Of a DNA stretch of 45,322 bases, positions 1-7,325 are shown in pieces. The translations under genes were made by a program, and so were the position numbers. Numbering within the stretch: the stretch's first letter is position 1; each line of letters opens with the position of its first letter. The notes below the pieces were generated by a model. It was given only the letters and a program-made list of their open reading frames with translations. It searched no databases and was not told where the DNA came from. The DNA comes from Candidatus Aminicenantota bacterium. Lineage in GTDB: Bacteria; Acidobacteriota; Aminicenantia; S016-38. Where the stretch lies: the NCBI GenBank assembly GCA_026987025.1, contig JALSNJ010000013.1:1-45322 (forward strand). Direction: 5' to 3'.

Positions 1-401
1 GCCGAGGAAGCCCTCTCCACCGCCAGCCTGCGGAGAAAATAGCTTATCCCATCCCTCTGTCCCTTGACCCTGGATGCGCAAGCATTGGACACCACGGCTA
101 CTCCATAGGAATTAACGAAGAAATCGGAGAAGTATTTTAACTTCATCTCCACCCACAACATTTCAGGGTTTCCCCTCCAGGTCTGAAGGGCACCGTTCAG
201 GAGCTTGAACCTCTCCAGCCCCTGGCGGGAGGGCACCCACCATATCTTAACCGGAGGGTCTCCCATCTCGTCCTCGTTGTGGGCTAAGAGAACCGCTCCA
301 CTTCCCGAGGCCTCCCTGCCCACCACCACCGTAAAGCAGGGTTTTACAGCGGAATAGAGTAAAAAGAAGGTTATGATTCCAAGAAATCCCTTGATTTTCA
401 T
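1..401 (-). CDS. C69-type peptidase/acyl-enzyme precursor, N-terminal part (partial at left edge)
   Basis: Translating the complement from the ATG at 401 gives about 133 residues that run off the left edge. A hydrophobic signal segment (residues about 6-18) ends in KPCFTVVVG with Cys22, followed by GSGAVLLAHNEDEMG. This is the start seen in Ntn-hydrolase peptidases of the C69/PepD type, where the first Cys after processing is the nucleophile and the HNED-like stretch follows. The ATG overlaps the xerC stop as ATGA (398-401), and AGGAGG lies 7 nt upstream, so translation is probably coupled to xerC. It is the last visible gene of the M16-M16-xerC operon. Substrate cannot be told; a related acyltransferase or amidase of the same fold is possible because the C-terminal part is missing. 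Confidence 0.7.
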   Translation of the reverse strand, partial: MKIKGFLGIITFFLLYSAVKPCFTVVVGREASGSGAVLLAHNEDEMGDPPVKIWWVPSRQGLERFKLLNGALQTWRGNPEMLWVEMKLKYFSDFFVNSYGVAVVSNACASRVKGQRDGISYFLRRLAVERASS

Positions 402-1279
402 TTTCGGCCTCCTTCTATGGCTTTATCGTATTCCTTCCTTAAAGTTTCCAGGTCTAGATGGGTGTATTTCTGGGTGGTGGCCAGGGAGGAGTGGCCCAGA
501 AGCTCCTGTATAGTTCTGATGTCGGCCCCCATCTTCAACAAATGGGTGGCAAAACTGTGCCTTATTTTGTGGGGAGAGACCTTCTTTGAAATTGAGGTTT
601 TCATAATGTATTTGTCCACCAACCTCTGAACCCACCTTACCGATAGTCTTCTTCCAAATTTGTTCTGGAAGAGGGACGGGTCCTGCGGGTTTTTTCTTAC
701 CCTGAGGTAGGAAGAAAGGGCCCTGTAAGCAGGTCTCCCAAAGGGGACAATTCTTTCCTTACCCCCTTTTCCCTTGACCTTTATAAACCTTTCCCTCAGA
801 TCCAAGTCCCAGATGTCCAGGGACACCAACTCCGATACCCTTATCCCCGTGGCATAAAGAAGCTCCAAAATAGCCCTGTCCCTGAGGGAAAAGAAATCGT
901 CCCCCCGGGGAACTTCAAGAAGCCAGGTGATTTCCTCCTCGGAAAGGACCACAGGAAGTTTCTTTCCTCTTCTGGGATATTTTACCAATTTTGCTGGATT
1001 AAATTTTATAATCTCCAACGAAATCAGAAATTTGTACATGGATTTAAGGGCAGCCAGCTTTCTCTCCACGGAAGTTTTACTGTACCCCTCCAGTTCCAGC
1101 CAGAGGAGAAACTCGTATATATCCTCGGGTTTCACCTCAAGTATGTCCTTTCCCTTGACCGAGGCCAGGAAAAACCGGAATTGGGCCAGGTCTTTCCTGT
1201 AACTTTTTACAGTATTCGGGGACGAATGCCTTTCCCTTTCCAGAAAGAGCAGAAATTCCCTGGCGGGGTCCCAGCTCAT
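398..1279 (-). CDS. xerC: Tyrosine recombinase XerC/XerD type
   Basis: A 293-residue protein of normal Xer length. The N-terminal SAM-like DNA-binding domain covers residues about 1-95 and the catalytic domain 107-290. All expected catalytic residues are visible: Arg147 (ATGIRVSEL), Lys171 (KGKGGKERIVP), His237 and Arg240 (HKIRHSFATHL), His263 (LGHSSLATT) and nucleophile Tyr272 (KYTHLD). Family role: resolution of chromosome dimers at dif. No dif-like site was recognised in the window, and XerC versus XerD cannot be settled. Its ATG overlaps the stop of the upstream M16 gene as ATGA, and its own stop overlaps the next gene in the same way. An Xer gene inside a secreted-protein operon is unusual but could simply reflect compaction. 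Confidence 0.93.
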   Translation of the reverse strand: MSWDPAREFLLFLERERHSSPNTVKSYRKDLAQFRFFLASVKGKDILEVKPEDIYEFLLWLELEGYSKTSVERKLAALKSMYKFLISLEIIKFNPAKLVKYPRRGKKLPVVLSEEEITWLLEVPRGDDFFSLRDRAILELLYATGIRVSELVSLDIWDLDLRERFIKVKGKGGKERIVPFGRPAYRALSSYLRVRKNPQDPSLFQNKFGRRLSVRWVQRLVDKYIMKTSISKKVSPHKIRHSFATHLLKMGADIRTIQELLGHSSLATTQKYTHLDLETLRKEYDKAIEGGRK

Positions 1280-2487
1280 CTGGAAACCTGATATAAAAGC
1301 CTTCCCCTGGGGCCGAAAACCCCTATGGAGGAGAACTTTCTGACTAAGGCCTGCAATAATTCCTGGCTGCCCCCTACGAGAACAGAAATGTTCCTGGTGG
1401 GATAGTCAGAAAGGGAGGAATTTATCTGAGCAAGGGAGCAGCTCCTTTCTTCCATCAAAAGGCTCTCCCTTTCCCTCCGAAAACCGGGCCAGGGAAGGGA
1501 TTCCAGATAAGCTCGTTTTCCCTTTAGCTGCTTTTGAATCCGCAAAAATTCCCTCTTGTCCATTCTTACCCTTAGCTTCCCCGCTATAGCCCGGTTCCCG
1601 GTGGATATCATACTGAGCAGTTCCTTCTCAGATGTGGTAGAAACCCTTATCCATCCTATGCTGACCTTGCGTCCCTTCTTTAAACCCCAGCTAACGGTCC
1701 CGTAGGGGTAAAAAACCGAACGCATAAGGCCCTGGGGCTCCATGGCCAAGGAGGCCAGAAAGTACTTAAGGGGGCAGAGGTCCTCTGCATCTATAACCTT
1801 GAAAAACCATATTACAAAGGGCTGCCTTGATGGAAGAAGCCCCACCTTAAGGGGAGTTCTGTCCGGGGGTTCACTAAGGGATGGAAGGGGAGTTATTCCC
1901 TTCCTGAAGGAAAGCCTCGTTTTCAAAATATGTTTTATAAATCCCCCCTCCACCACCACCCTTACCCTTCCGGGGACAAAGCACTTTTCCTTAAACCTCC
2001 TCAAATCGCTGGTGGAGATCCTGTTGAAATCCTCCGGGTCAGGAAAGGGTTTCGCATAGTTGGATAAGGGATAGAAGAGGAAAACCCCGAAGTCCTCCGG
2101 GGCCGGCCTGAAGGCCTTCAGGCCCAGCAAAGCCCGGGCTTCCACCAGGCTACGGCTGTCGAAATTCCGGTCTTTAACGAGGGAGGAGGCCACATCCGCG
2201 GCTGTTTGCCAGAAATTTTTGAGCACTATTATTCTGAAGTAGGAAAAATCAGCGCCCACCCCTGTCTCTACCCTTGCCCCGGAAGAAAAAAGGGCATCCT
2301 TCCATTTGCTCTCTTCATAAGCAAAAATCTCTTCCAGAAGCCCGGGCTTATCTTCATCCGCTCTACCGCAGGGGGAAATCACCGAAATGGAAAGAAGGGG
2401 AATCTTCTGGGGTAAAAACTTTATAATCTGAGGAGAAAGTCCGGTGGCGAATAGGAGCATAAGGCTTAGTTTTCTCAGCGATTCCAT
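1276..2487 (-). CDS. M16-like (insulinase fold) protein, non-catalytic partner subunit
   Basis: 403 residues with a hydrophobic N-terminus (MESLRKLSLMLLFATGL). The layout resembles the inactive subunit of bacterial M16 peptidase pairs: an early strand LLSISVIS, a GLLEEIFAY helix where active enzymes carry HxxEH, and a long C-terminal half with the second M16 domain. No HxxEH or its inverse is present, so no zinc site is expected. It starts 13 nt inside the upstream M16 gene (2475-3719), which suggests that the two form a heterodimer. What is odd is that the partner also lacks the motif. Assignment to M16 is by overall pattern and context and is less certain than for the upstream gene. Confidence 0.6.
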   Translation of the reverse strand: MESLRKLSLMLLFATGLSPQIIKFLPQKIPLLSISVISPCGRADEDKPGLLEEIFAYEESKWKDALFSSGARVETGVGADFSYFRIIVLKNFWQTAADVASSLVKDRNFDSRSLVEARALLGLKAFRPAPEDFGVFLFYPLSNYAKPFPDPEDFNRISTSDLRRFKEKCFVPGRVRVVVEGGFIKHILKTRLSFRKGITPLPSLSEPPDRTPLKVGLLPSRQPFVIWFFKVIDAEDLCPLKYFLASLAMEPQGLMRSVFYPYGTVSWGLKKGRKVSIGWIRVSTTSEKELLSMISTGNRAIAGKLRVRMDKREFLRIQKQLKGKRAYLESLPWPGFRRERESLLMEERSCSLAQINSSLSDYPTRNISVLVGGSQELLQALVRKFSSIGVFGPRGRLLYQVSR

Positions 2488-3719
2488 GGTAAAAGCACCA
2501 GTCTCACCCTGTTAAAGGGGTAGAAAACCTTCCGAACATTTTCCCAGAAAACAGGAGGGGAAATGCTGGAAGCAGTAGCCAGAACCTCCTCCTGCCCGCA
2601 GCCGAAAACAAGTTTGTACCATCCCAGGACCTCTCCCCAGCGGGAAGGGTCTATTTCCTTTTCCCTTAAAGATCTTAAAAGAGAGAGCCTAAGGCCCGAC
2701 AGGACCGATTTGCGGGGGGGAGAAGCCTTAAGATGAGAGAAAATTCTCTGCAGGGACGCTTCCCAGGCTGCCAAATCCCTGCTTTTTACTATTATACAAA
2801 GGGAAGAGGAGTAAAGAAAATGGCGGATTCTCACCTCAACGCTGCCGGTCATCCTCCCTTTAAGCCTTCTTTCCCGGAGGCTCCTCTGTAGATAAAGGCT
2901 GACGAGCTCCAGAAATACCCTCCTGCTGCAGGTGGGGGAGGAAATCCTGTAGCAAAGGGCATAAACCTTCTGGCTTAGTCCTTTAACCAGAATTTTCCGG
3001 TCCACCCCCCTGGTCTGAAACCCTATCTTCTCAGGAAAAATTACCTGGCGGGATTTTGCGGGGGAAAACATCTTTAAAATTATTTCCTTTTCCCTGGATC
3101 TCATATCCCCCACCACCACCATCAGGGCGGTACGGGGCTGAAAGAATTTGCGGTGGAATTTCCTCACATGTTCTAAGGGAATTTTCTCCAGTTCTTCGGG
3201 ATTTCCAAGGGGAATTCGGCTGTAGGGAGAATCGGAATAAAGAAAGGAATCTATAAGGCCTTCCACCCTGATGTCTTCGTCCATAAGATTTGTCTTCACC
3301 TGCAAGCTCAACCTTTTCCTCTGTTTTACAAAAAAATCCTCGGAAATTCTCAGGGACTTCATCCTCTCGTGTTCGTACCAGAGGGCCAGGGGAAATTCCT
3401 CCTTAGGAAAGTGACTCTTAAAGACCACGAAATCCTTTCCCACCTTTACATCAATCCCTCCCCCCACCTTTTCCAGAAAGAACACCTGCTCCCAGGGTGA
3501 GCTTTTTCTTGTTCCAGCGAAACTCATCATGCTTACCAGGTAGGAAAGACCGCCCTCCCCTTCAGGTTCAAGGGAGGAGCCCGCCCGGTAAAAAACCGTG
3601 AGGAAAACGGAGGGGATCTTCCTGTCAATGAGAATTACCTTCATTCCGTTGGGGAGGCGAAAGGTCTCTAAGGCAAAAAGGGATGAAACGACCAGGGGAA
3701 GAAGAAGGTAACGCTTCAT
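2475..3719 (-). CDS. M16 peptidase-like protein with degenerate zinc motif
   Basis: 414 residues with a signal peptide (MKRYLLLPLVVSSLFA), then the M16 opening FRLPNGMKVILIDRKIPSVFL and YRAGSSLEPEGEGGLSYL. In active M16 peptidases the next segment is G-L-A-H-x-x-E-H-M-x-F-x-G-T. Here residues 57-70 read GLSYLVSMMSFAGT, so the metal and catalytic residues His, Glu and His are replaced by Tyr60, Ser63 and Met64. The fold is clear but hydrolysis is not expected. It heads the operon M16-M16-xerC-C69. A TATAAT box ends 6 nt before the ATG and no Shine-Dalgarno is visible, so a leaderless transcript is likely. Possible roles are a periplasmic chaperone-like or structural protein; this is inference only. 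Confidence 0.75.
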   Translation of the reverse strand: MKRYLLLPLVVSSLFALETFRLPNGMKVILIDRKIPSVFLTVFYRAGSSLEPEGEGGLSYLVSMMSFAGTRKSSPWEQVFFLEKVGGGIDVKVGKDFVVFKSHFPKEEFPLALWYEHERMKSLRISEDFFVKQRKRLSLQVKTNLMDEDIRVEGLIDSFLYSDSPYSRIPLGNPEELEKIPLEHVRKFHRKFFQPRTALMVVVGDMRSREKEIILKMFSPAKSRQVIFPEKIGFQTRGVDRKILVKGLSQKVYALCYRISSPTCSRRVFLELVSLYLQRSLRERRLKGRMTGSVEVRIRHFLYSSSLCIIVKSRDLAAWEASLQRIFSHLKASPPRKSVLSGLRLSLLRSLREKEIDPSRWGEVLGWYKLVFGCGQEEVLATASSISPPVFWENVRKVFYPFNRVRLVLLPWNR

Positions 3720-3754
3720 AGGGGAATTATAGGACTTTGCTCAGGAAACATAAA
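3720..3754 (-). promoter_or_regulatory. Predicted promoter of the M16-xerC operon, leaderless type
   Basis: On the minus strand TATAAT (3731-3726) is followed by TCCCCT and then the ATG at 3719, which places the expected start of transcription on the A of the ATG. A weak -35 (TTTATG, 3754-3749) sits 17 nt upstream, overlapping the end of the winged-helix gene. No Shine-Dalgarno is present. Confidence 0.6.
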
Positions 3755-4397
3755 GGCTTTTGGAAAGGAAATAATGGAGGGATCCCCTATTTATGCCCAG
3801 GTCCTTGGCGATATCTTCAGGCCTTTCCCCGAAGAGCACCCTGATAATGGCCCCCTTGGTGAAATTCCTGAAACCCGAATCTTCCTTTATATCCTTAAGG
3901 GTAAAGGCCTTTACCCTGACAGGGGTCTTTAAAAGCTCCCTTATGGCCGCCGAGGCGCTCTTTTCCGCGGAGACTATGTCCTTCTGGGAAACATCCATAC
4001 CGAAAAGAAGAACGAATCCTATTTCCCTCTCCCCCTTGCCCTTGTTTTCAAAGCTCCAGATGGCCACCAGGGAATCGCTTTCCTTCCGGGAAAGAACCTG
4101 AATAATGGCCTGGGCTATTTGACGATAGAGCTTCCTCTCCCCCTCAAAAAGAGGTTCCAGAAGCTCTTTATAAAGGGGATGGTCCCGGTTAAGGAAAAAG
4201 CTGTGCTTTCTTCTGGTTCCGTTTTTGTAAATAATTCGCAGGTCCTCAAGTTCTTGAAGGGCCAGTTGGCAGGAGCGGGGATTTATTTCACCCAGAAGGC
4301 TTATCTTCCTTCCGGATATTCCATCCCCGGCGAAATAAATGGTCCTTAAAACATCAATTTTGGCATGGGTAGAAAACAATAAATTGGCCAGTTTCAT
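3741..4397 (-). CDS. Winged-helix protein with a degenerate nucleotidyltransferase-like domain
   Basis: 218 residues from the ATG at 4397; longer readings begin inside tRNA-Ser and are rejected. Residues about 1-75 form a winged helix typical of regulators with a HTH plus minimal nucleotidyltransferase layout (KIDVLRTIYFAGDGISGRKI, then a second helix and a wing). The middle (SLVAIWSF...GFVLLFGMDVS, then TPVRVKAFTLKDIKED) follows the strand order of MNT/KNTase domains. The GSxxRG and DxD active-site residues are missing, so it is probably a binding module. The C-terminus carries another helix-turn-helix-like stretch (EDIAKDLGINRGSLHYFL). The gene starts 11 nt after the tRNA-Ser 3' end and has no Shine-Dalgarno. 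Its target is unknown; autoregulation or control of the tRNA-hisS unit is only a possibility. Confidence 0.55.
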   Translation of the reverse strand: MKLANLLFSTHAKIDVLRTIYFAGDGISGRKISLLGEINPRSCQLALQELEDLRIIYKNGTRRKHSFFLNRDHPLYKELLEPLFEGERKLYRQIAQAIIQVLSRKESDSLVAIWSFENKGKGEREIGFVLLFGMDVSQKDIVSAEKSASAAIRELLKTPVRVKAFTLKDIKEDSGFRNFTKGAIIRVLFGERPEDIAKDLGINRGSLHYFLSKSLYVS

Positions 4398-4408
4398 CTC
4401 ATTAAAAA

Positions 4409-4501
<93 letters not shown>

Positions 4502-4514
4502 CTTTCTATAAAAA

Positions 4515-4543
4515 ATAATATCATTTGAAATCGGAATAGTAAA
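4515..4543 (-). promoter_or_regulatory. Predicted promoter for tRNA-Ser and the winged-helix gene
   Basis: On the minus strand TTTACT (4543-4538), a 17-nt spacer and TATTAT (4520-4515) lie just upstream of the tRNA at 4501. The -35 sits inside the 3' end of hisS. Read-through from the queD-queE-hisS unit is an alternative source of the tRNA transcript. Confidence 0.45.
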
Positions 4544-5810
4544 GACCCTTGATGTATTTTTCCAGGGAATCCACCCCCATCCTCTGCTGATTGCCCGACT
4601 TCAGGTCCTTAAGGCTTACTTCCCCCTTCTTTATCTCCTCTCCCACTATGGCCACCAGGGGGATCCCCTTATCAGCAGCGTATCCCAGCTGTGCCCGGAG
4701 CCCTTTATCCCCGCTGTAGACATCCACCCTTATCCCTGAGGCCAGAAGCCTTGAAGCGAGCTTGAGGGCCTCCTCCTTGGTATCGGGAAAATGGGCTATC
4801 AGCACATGGGCAGGGGGGGGAATCTCCGACGGGAACATGTCCAGCTCCTCCATTACAGCGATTATCCTTTCCACCCCCAGGCTGGTGCCGGTGGCGGGAA
4901 TATCCATCCCGGCAAAACTGCCTATGAGTCCGTCGTACCTTCCACCCCCGGTAATGCTCCCTATTTTAGGTTCCTCCACCACCGTCTCAAAAATAGGGCC
5001 AGTATAATAATCCAGCCCCCGGGCCAGGGTGGGGTCGTAGGAATAAAAATCCCCGGGAATTCCCATGGCCCTTATGTAGGAAAAAAGCTCCTCCAGCTCC
5101 TTCACCCCTTCCTCATCCCCGAAGAAGGACCGGGCCTGCTCAAGGCTGGATAGCCCCATGGATTTCAGGACCAGCTCCGCTGCCCTGGGGGAAAACCCCC
5201 GGGAGAGGAGCTCTTCCCTGACCCCCTGGGCTCCTATCTTGTCAAACTTATCCATGGCCCTGGCTAAGGAGAACTCATCCCCTTCCCCGAGCCTCCGGTG
5301 AAGGGCGGCTATGAGCTTCCTGTTGTTTATCCTTATCAGGAATTTTTCAAACCCCAGGCGCCTAAGGGCGTGGTATATAATAAAAACTATCTCCGCATCG
5401 GCCAGGAGGGAAGAGGTCCCGACTATGTCTACATCGCACTGGTAGAACTCCCTGAACCTCCCCTTCTGGGGCCTGTCGGCCCTCCAGACCCTCTCCATTT
5501 GATACCTCTTGAAAGGGAAAACCAGCTCCGAGCGGTGCTGGGCCACAAAACGGGCCAAGGGAACGGTAAGGTCATAGCGGAGTCCCACCTCCCTTCCCTT
5601 CCTGTCCTTAAACCTGTAAATAAGCTTCTCCTCCTCCCCGTATTTGCCTGATAGGACCTCCCAGAGCTCTATGGCCGGGGTTTCTATCTTTTCAAAACCG
5701 TGGGCCTCAAAAACCTCCCTGAGCACCGAAAAGACATAATCCCTCCTCCTCATCTGCCCGGGGAGAAAATCCCTCATGCCTCTGTAGGTTCTCAAGTCCT
5801 TCTTGGCCAT
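4521..5810 (-). CDS. hisS: Histidine--tRNA ligase
   Basis: Class II aminoacyl-tRNA synthetase that charges tRNA-His. It opens with TYRGMRDFLPGQM (motif 1 region) and continues with the ATP and histidine pocket LRYDLTVPLARFVA, motif 2 (RVWRADRPQKGRFREFYQCDVD), the histidine-A motif ARGLDYYTGPIFE and motif 3 (GTSLGVERI). The C-terminal anticodon-binding domain begins near HVLIAHFPDTKEEAL. The length of 429 residues fits the family. I chose the ATG at 5810 (MAKKDLRTYRGMRDFLP) because it matches usual HisRS N-termini. A TTG at 5846 adds 12 residues and has a GAGG 4 nt upstream, so it cannot be excluded. It follows queE in the same direction. Confidence 0.95.
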   Translation of the reverse strand: MAKKDLRTYRGMRDFLPGQMRRRDYVFSVLREVFEAHGFEKIETPAIELWEVLSGKYGEEEKLIYRFKDRKGREVGLRYDLTVPLARFVAQHRSELVFPFKRYQMERVWRADRPQKGRFREFYQCDVDIVGTSSLLADAEIVFIIYHALRRLGFEKFLIRINNRKLIAALHRRLGEGDEFSLARAMDKFDKIGAQGVREELLSRGFSPRAAELVLKSMGLSSLEQARSFFGDEEGVKELEELFSYIRAMGIPGDFYSYDPTLARGLDYYTGPIFETVVEEPKIGSITGGGRYDGLIGSFAGMDIPATGTSLGVERIIAVMEELDMFPSEIPPPAHVLIAHFPDTKEEALKLASRLLASGIRVDVYSGDKGLRAQLGYAADKGIPLVAIVGEEIKKGEVSLKDLKSGNQQRMGVDSLEKYIKGLYYSDFK

Positions 5811-5849
5811 GGGAAAGATTTTACTCCATTCTCCCCTCAGACTCAATCC

Positions 5850-6506
5850 TCAGGGCAGGGAAAGGCGAAGGTGGAGGCGGTCCGAGTATCGGAAGCCGTA
5901 TTCTAAGGCGAGAAGGGCCACTTCCAAAGCCATTTCCTCCAGCTCCTTTCGACTCCTGGCCATGGGCATAAGCCATATCCTGTGGGGAGGAATCCCTATC
6001 CGCTCTGCCAAGGACAAAACTTCCTCCAGGTGGGACCTGTCCTTTATCACGAATTTGAAAACAGAGGGAAGTTCTAAAAATTCCTTTAAAATCCCCTCCT
6101 TTATTCTCTTAGGGAAGGGCTCTCCGGAATTGGAAAGCTTGGGGGAAACATTGTAGCGGAGGCCGGGAACCCGGAGGGGGGGAAGGGTGCCGTTGGTCTC
6201 CACCTCCACCTGGGAAAAGCGCCCCAGCATTTCCGGAAGCAAAACCTCCAGGGCCTTAGCCTGCAAAAGCGGCTCCCCCCCGGTCACCACAAGGTTTCTT
6301 CTGCTTCCCTGCAGGCTTAATATTTTTTCCCTCACCTCCCTGAGGGAATATTTATTTCCCCCTGAAAGGGCCTCCTCGGTATCGCAAAAGGCGCACCTCA
6401 AATTGCATCCTGCCAGGCGTAAAAAAACCGAAGGAACCCCGCTCATGGGCCCCTCCCCTTGAATTGAAACGAATATGGAAGTTACCCTAAGATCAGGTGC
6501 GCTCAA
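5850..6506 (-). CDS. queE: 7-carboxy-7-deazaguanine synthase (radical SAM)
   Basis: 218 residues. QueE converts 6-carboxytetrahydropterin to 7-carboxy-7-deazaguanine in the queuosine/preQ0 pathway. The N-terminus IFVSIQGEGPMSGVPSVFLR is typical of QueE, and the radical SAM cluster is Cys34-x3-Cys38-x2-Cys41 (CNLRCAFCD). The glycine-rich TGGEPL and the VETNGT strand follow. The start is a TTG at 6506 that overlaps the end of queD by 14 nt, with no strong Shine-Dalgarno. The queD overlap supports a two-step module; queC, queF and folE are not in the window. Confidence 0.92.
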   Translation of the reverse strand: MSAPDLRVTSIFVSIQGEGPMSGVPSVFLRLAGCNLRCAFCDTEEALSGGNKYSLREVREKILSLQGSRRNLVVTGGEPLLQAKALEVLLPEMLGRFSQVEVETNGTLPPLRVPGLRYNVSPKLSNSGEPFPKRIKEGILKEFLELPSVFKFVIKDRSHLEEVLSLAERIGIPPHRIWLMPMARSRKELEEMALEVALLALEYGFRYSDRLHLRLSLP

Positions 6507-6915
6507 AGCTTATGCCCGGAAGGTTTTCCCTGCTGAGCAAACAGAGGGCGCTTTGATTTTCCGTCTCAAAAACCTCCACCTCCGCCCTTTCTAAGGAAAG
6601 CTCCTCTATCAATCTCTGGGCTATCAAAAGGGCAAGGTTTTCGGCCGTGGGGTTCCTGTCCAGAAGAAAGAGCCTCTGTCCCTCCCTCTTTAAAACATCC
6701 GCTAAGGGGTCCTCCTTAGAAAGGATTACGCAGTGGTCCAGCTGGTCAACTATGGCCTTCACATCGGAAAAATCCGCCACCATCCCCCAGCGGTCCAGGC
6801 CTCCCTCAGCCCTGATCCTCACCCTGTATGAATGTCCGTGAAGGAACCTGCATCTTTCCTTGTGCTGCCATATTCTATGGGCAGCATGGAAGGCCCTTTC
6901 CACCCTTATTTCCAT
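6493..6915 (-). CDS. queD: 6-carboxy-5,6,7,8-tetrahydropterin synthase
   Basis: 140 residues from the ATG at 6915 (MEIRVERAFHAAHRI). QueD makes 6-carboxytetrahydropterin from dihydroneopterin triphosphate. Zinc ligands His13, His26 and His28 and the catalytic Cys22 are visible (CRFLHGHSY), as are the WGMVADFSDVK and LDHCVIL motifs and the C-terminal FETEN. I chose 6915 because a TATAAT box ends 6 nt upstream, which puts the transcription start on this ATG. An ATG at 6921 would lie directly next to the box and is less likely. No Shine-Dalgarno is present. It heads the queD-queE-hisS unit and is divergent from the MerR-like gene. Confidence 0.93.
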   Translation of the reverse strand: MEIRVERAFHAAHRIWQHKERCRFLHGHSYRVRIRAEGGLDRWGMVADFSDVKAIVDQLDHCVILSKEDPLADVLKREGQRLFLLDRNPTAENLALLIAQRLIEELSLERAEVEVFETENQSALCLLSRENLPGISFERT

Positions 6916-6927
6916 GTTCATATTATA
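6916..6927 (-). promoter_or_regulatory. Predicted -10 box of queD, leaderless type
   Basis: On the minus strand TATAAT (6927-6922) is followed by six bases and the ATG at 6915. No convincing -35 is seen. It lies back to back with the -10 of the divergent MerR-like gene, so the two promoters overlap in a gap of about 36 bp. Confidence 0.5.
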
Positions 6928-6945
6928 AATCAAGGGAGGTATAAT
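6917..6945 (+). promoter_or_regulatory. Predicted promoter of the MerR-like gene, leaderless type
   Basis: TTCATA (6917-6922), a 17-nt spacer and a perfect TATAAT (6940-6945), then TTCTCC and the ATG at 6952. The expected transcription start is the A of the ATG. The GGGAGG at 6934-6939 lies inside the spacer and would not be transcribed. Confidence 0.55.
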
Positions 6946-6951
6946 TTCTCC

Positions 6952-7233
6952 ATGGAACTGAAGGAGGCGGCGAAAAAAATCGGCATAGACCCCATAAGGT
7001 TAAGCCAGTGGATGGAAGTTTTTGAATGGCTTAGCGACGACATGGACGAAAAACAGGTGGAGATAGCCCGGAGGATAAAGGAGCTGGAGGAAAGGGGCTT
7101 CACCCTGGCGGGCATAAGAAGGAGGCTCTTTGAGGAATTCGGTCCCCCCATGCCCAGGAGATTCCTGAGGAGGCTGAAGGGGAAATTAGCTGAAATATTG
7201 ACTTTCCTGGGCAGCGATGATAATATAAATTAA
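6952..7233 (+). CDS. Small MerR-like helix-turn-helix protein
   Basis: 93 residues. The N-terminus LKEAAKKIGIDPIRLSQWMEVFEWL resembles the MerR winged helix, with the YxxxR-type recognition region replaced by a W-rich stretch. VEIARRIKELEERGFTLAGIRRRLFEE matches the following MerR helices, where the G-F/Y-T-L-x-x-I-R motif is usual. The C-terminus is short and basic (MPRRFLRRLKGKLAEIL), with no effector domain or Cys ligands, like the stand-alone MerR-type proteins found in many bacteria. It is divergent from queD, and a tRNA-Pro follows 4 nt after its stop. Target unknown. The start is supported by the promoter position. Confidence 0.7.
   Translation: MELKEAAKKIGIDPIRLSQWMEVFEWLSDDMDEKQVEIARRIKELEERGFTLAGIRRRLFEEFGPPMPRRFLRRLKGKLAEILTFLGSDDNIN
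7198..7226 (+). promoter_or_regulatory. Predicted promoter for tRNA-Pro(GGG)-surE-yqaA
   Basis: TTGACT (7198-7203) with a 17-nt spacer to TAATAT (7221-7226); overlapping alternatives GATAAT (7219-7224) and TATAAA (7224-7229) exist. The expected start near 7233 is a few bases before the tRNA at 7238. The -35 lies inside the end of the MerR-like gene. Confidence 0.6.
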
Positions 7234-7237
7234 GGTT

Positions 7238-7314
7238 CGGGACGTGGCGCAGCCTGGAAGCGCACACGCTTGGGGTGCGTGGGGTCGGCGGTTCAAATCC
7301 GCTCGTCCCGACCA
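7238..7314 (+). tRNA. tRNA-Pro (anticodon GGG)
   Basis: 77-nt cloverleaf. The acceptor CGGGACG pairs with CGTCCCG, the discriminator is A and CCA is encoded (7312-7314). The D arm is GGCGCAGCCTGGAAGCGC. The anticodon stem CACGC/GCGTG holds the loop TTGGGGT, and the T arm contains GGTTCAAATCC. The surE start codon follows 11 nt after the CCA, so the tRNA and surE are likely on one transcript. Confidence 0.97.
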
Positions 7315-7325
7315 TTTTTTATTTT

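Noticed and set aside
6934-6939. GGGAGG as a Shine-Dalgarno for the MerR-like gene
   Set aside because: It ends 12 nt before the ATG and lies upstream of the predicted transcription start, inside the promoter spacer.
7315-7325. T tract after tRNA-Pro(GGG) as a terminator
   Set aside because: The only stem before it is the tRNA acceptor itself, and surE begins at 7326 with no other promoter visible, so transcription probably continues.
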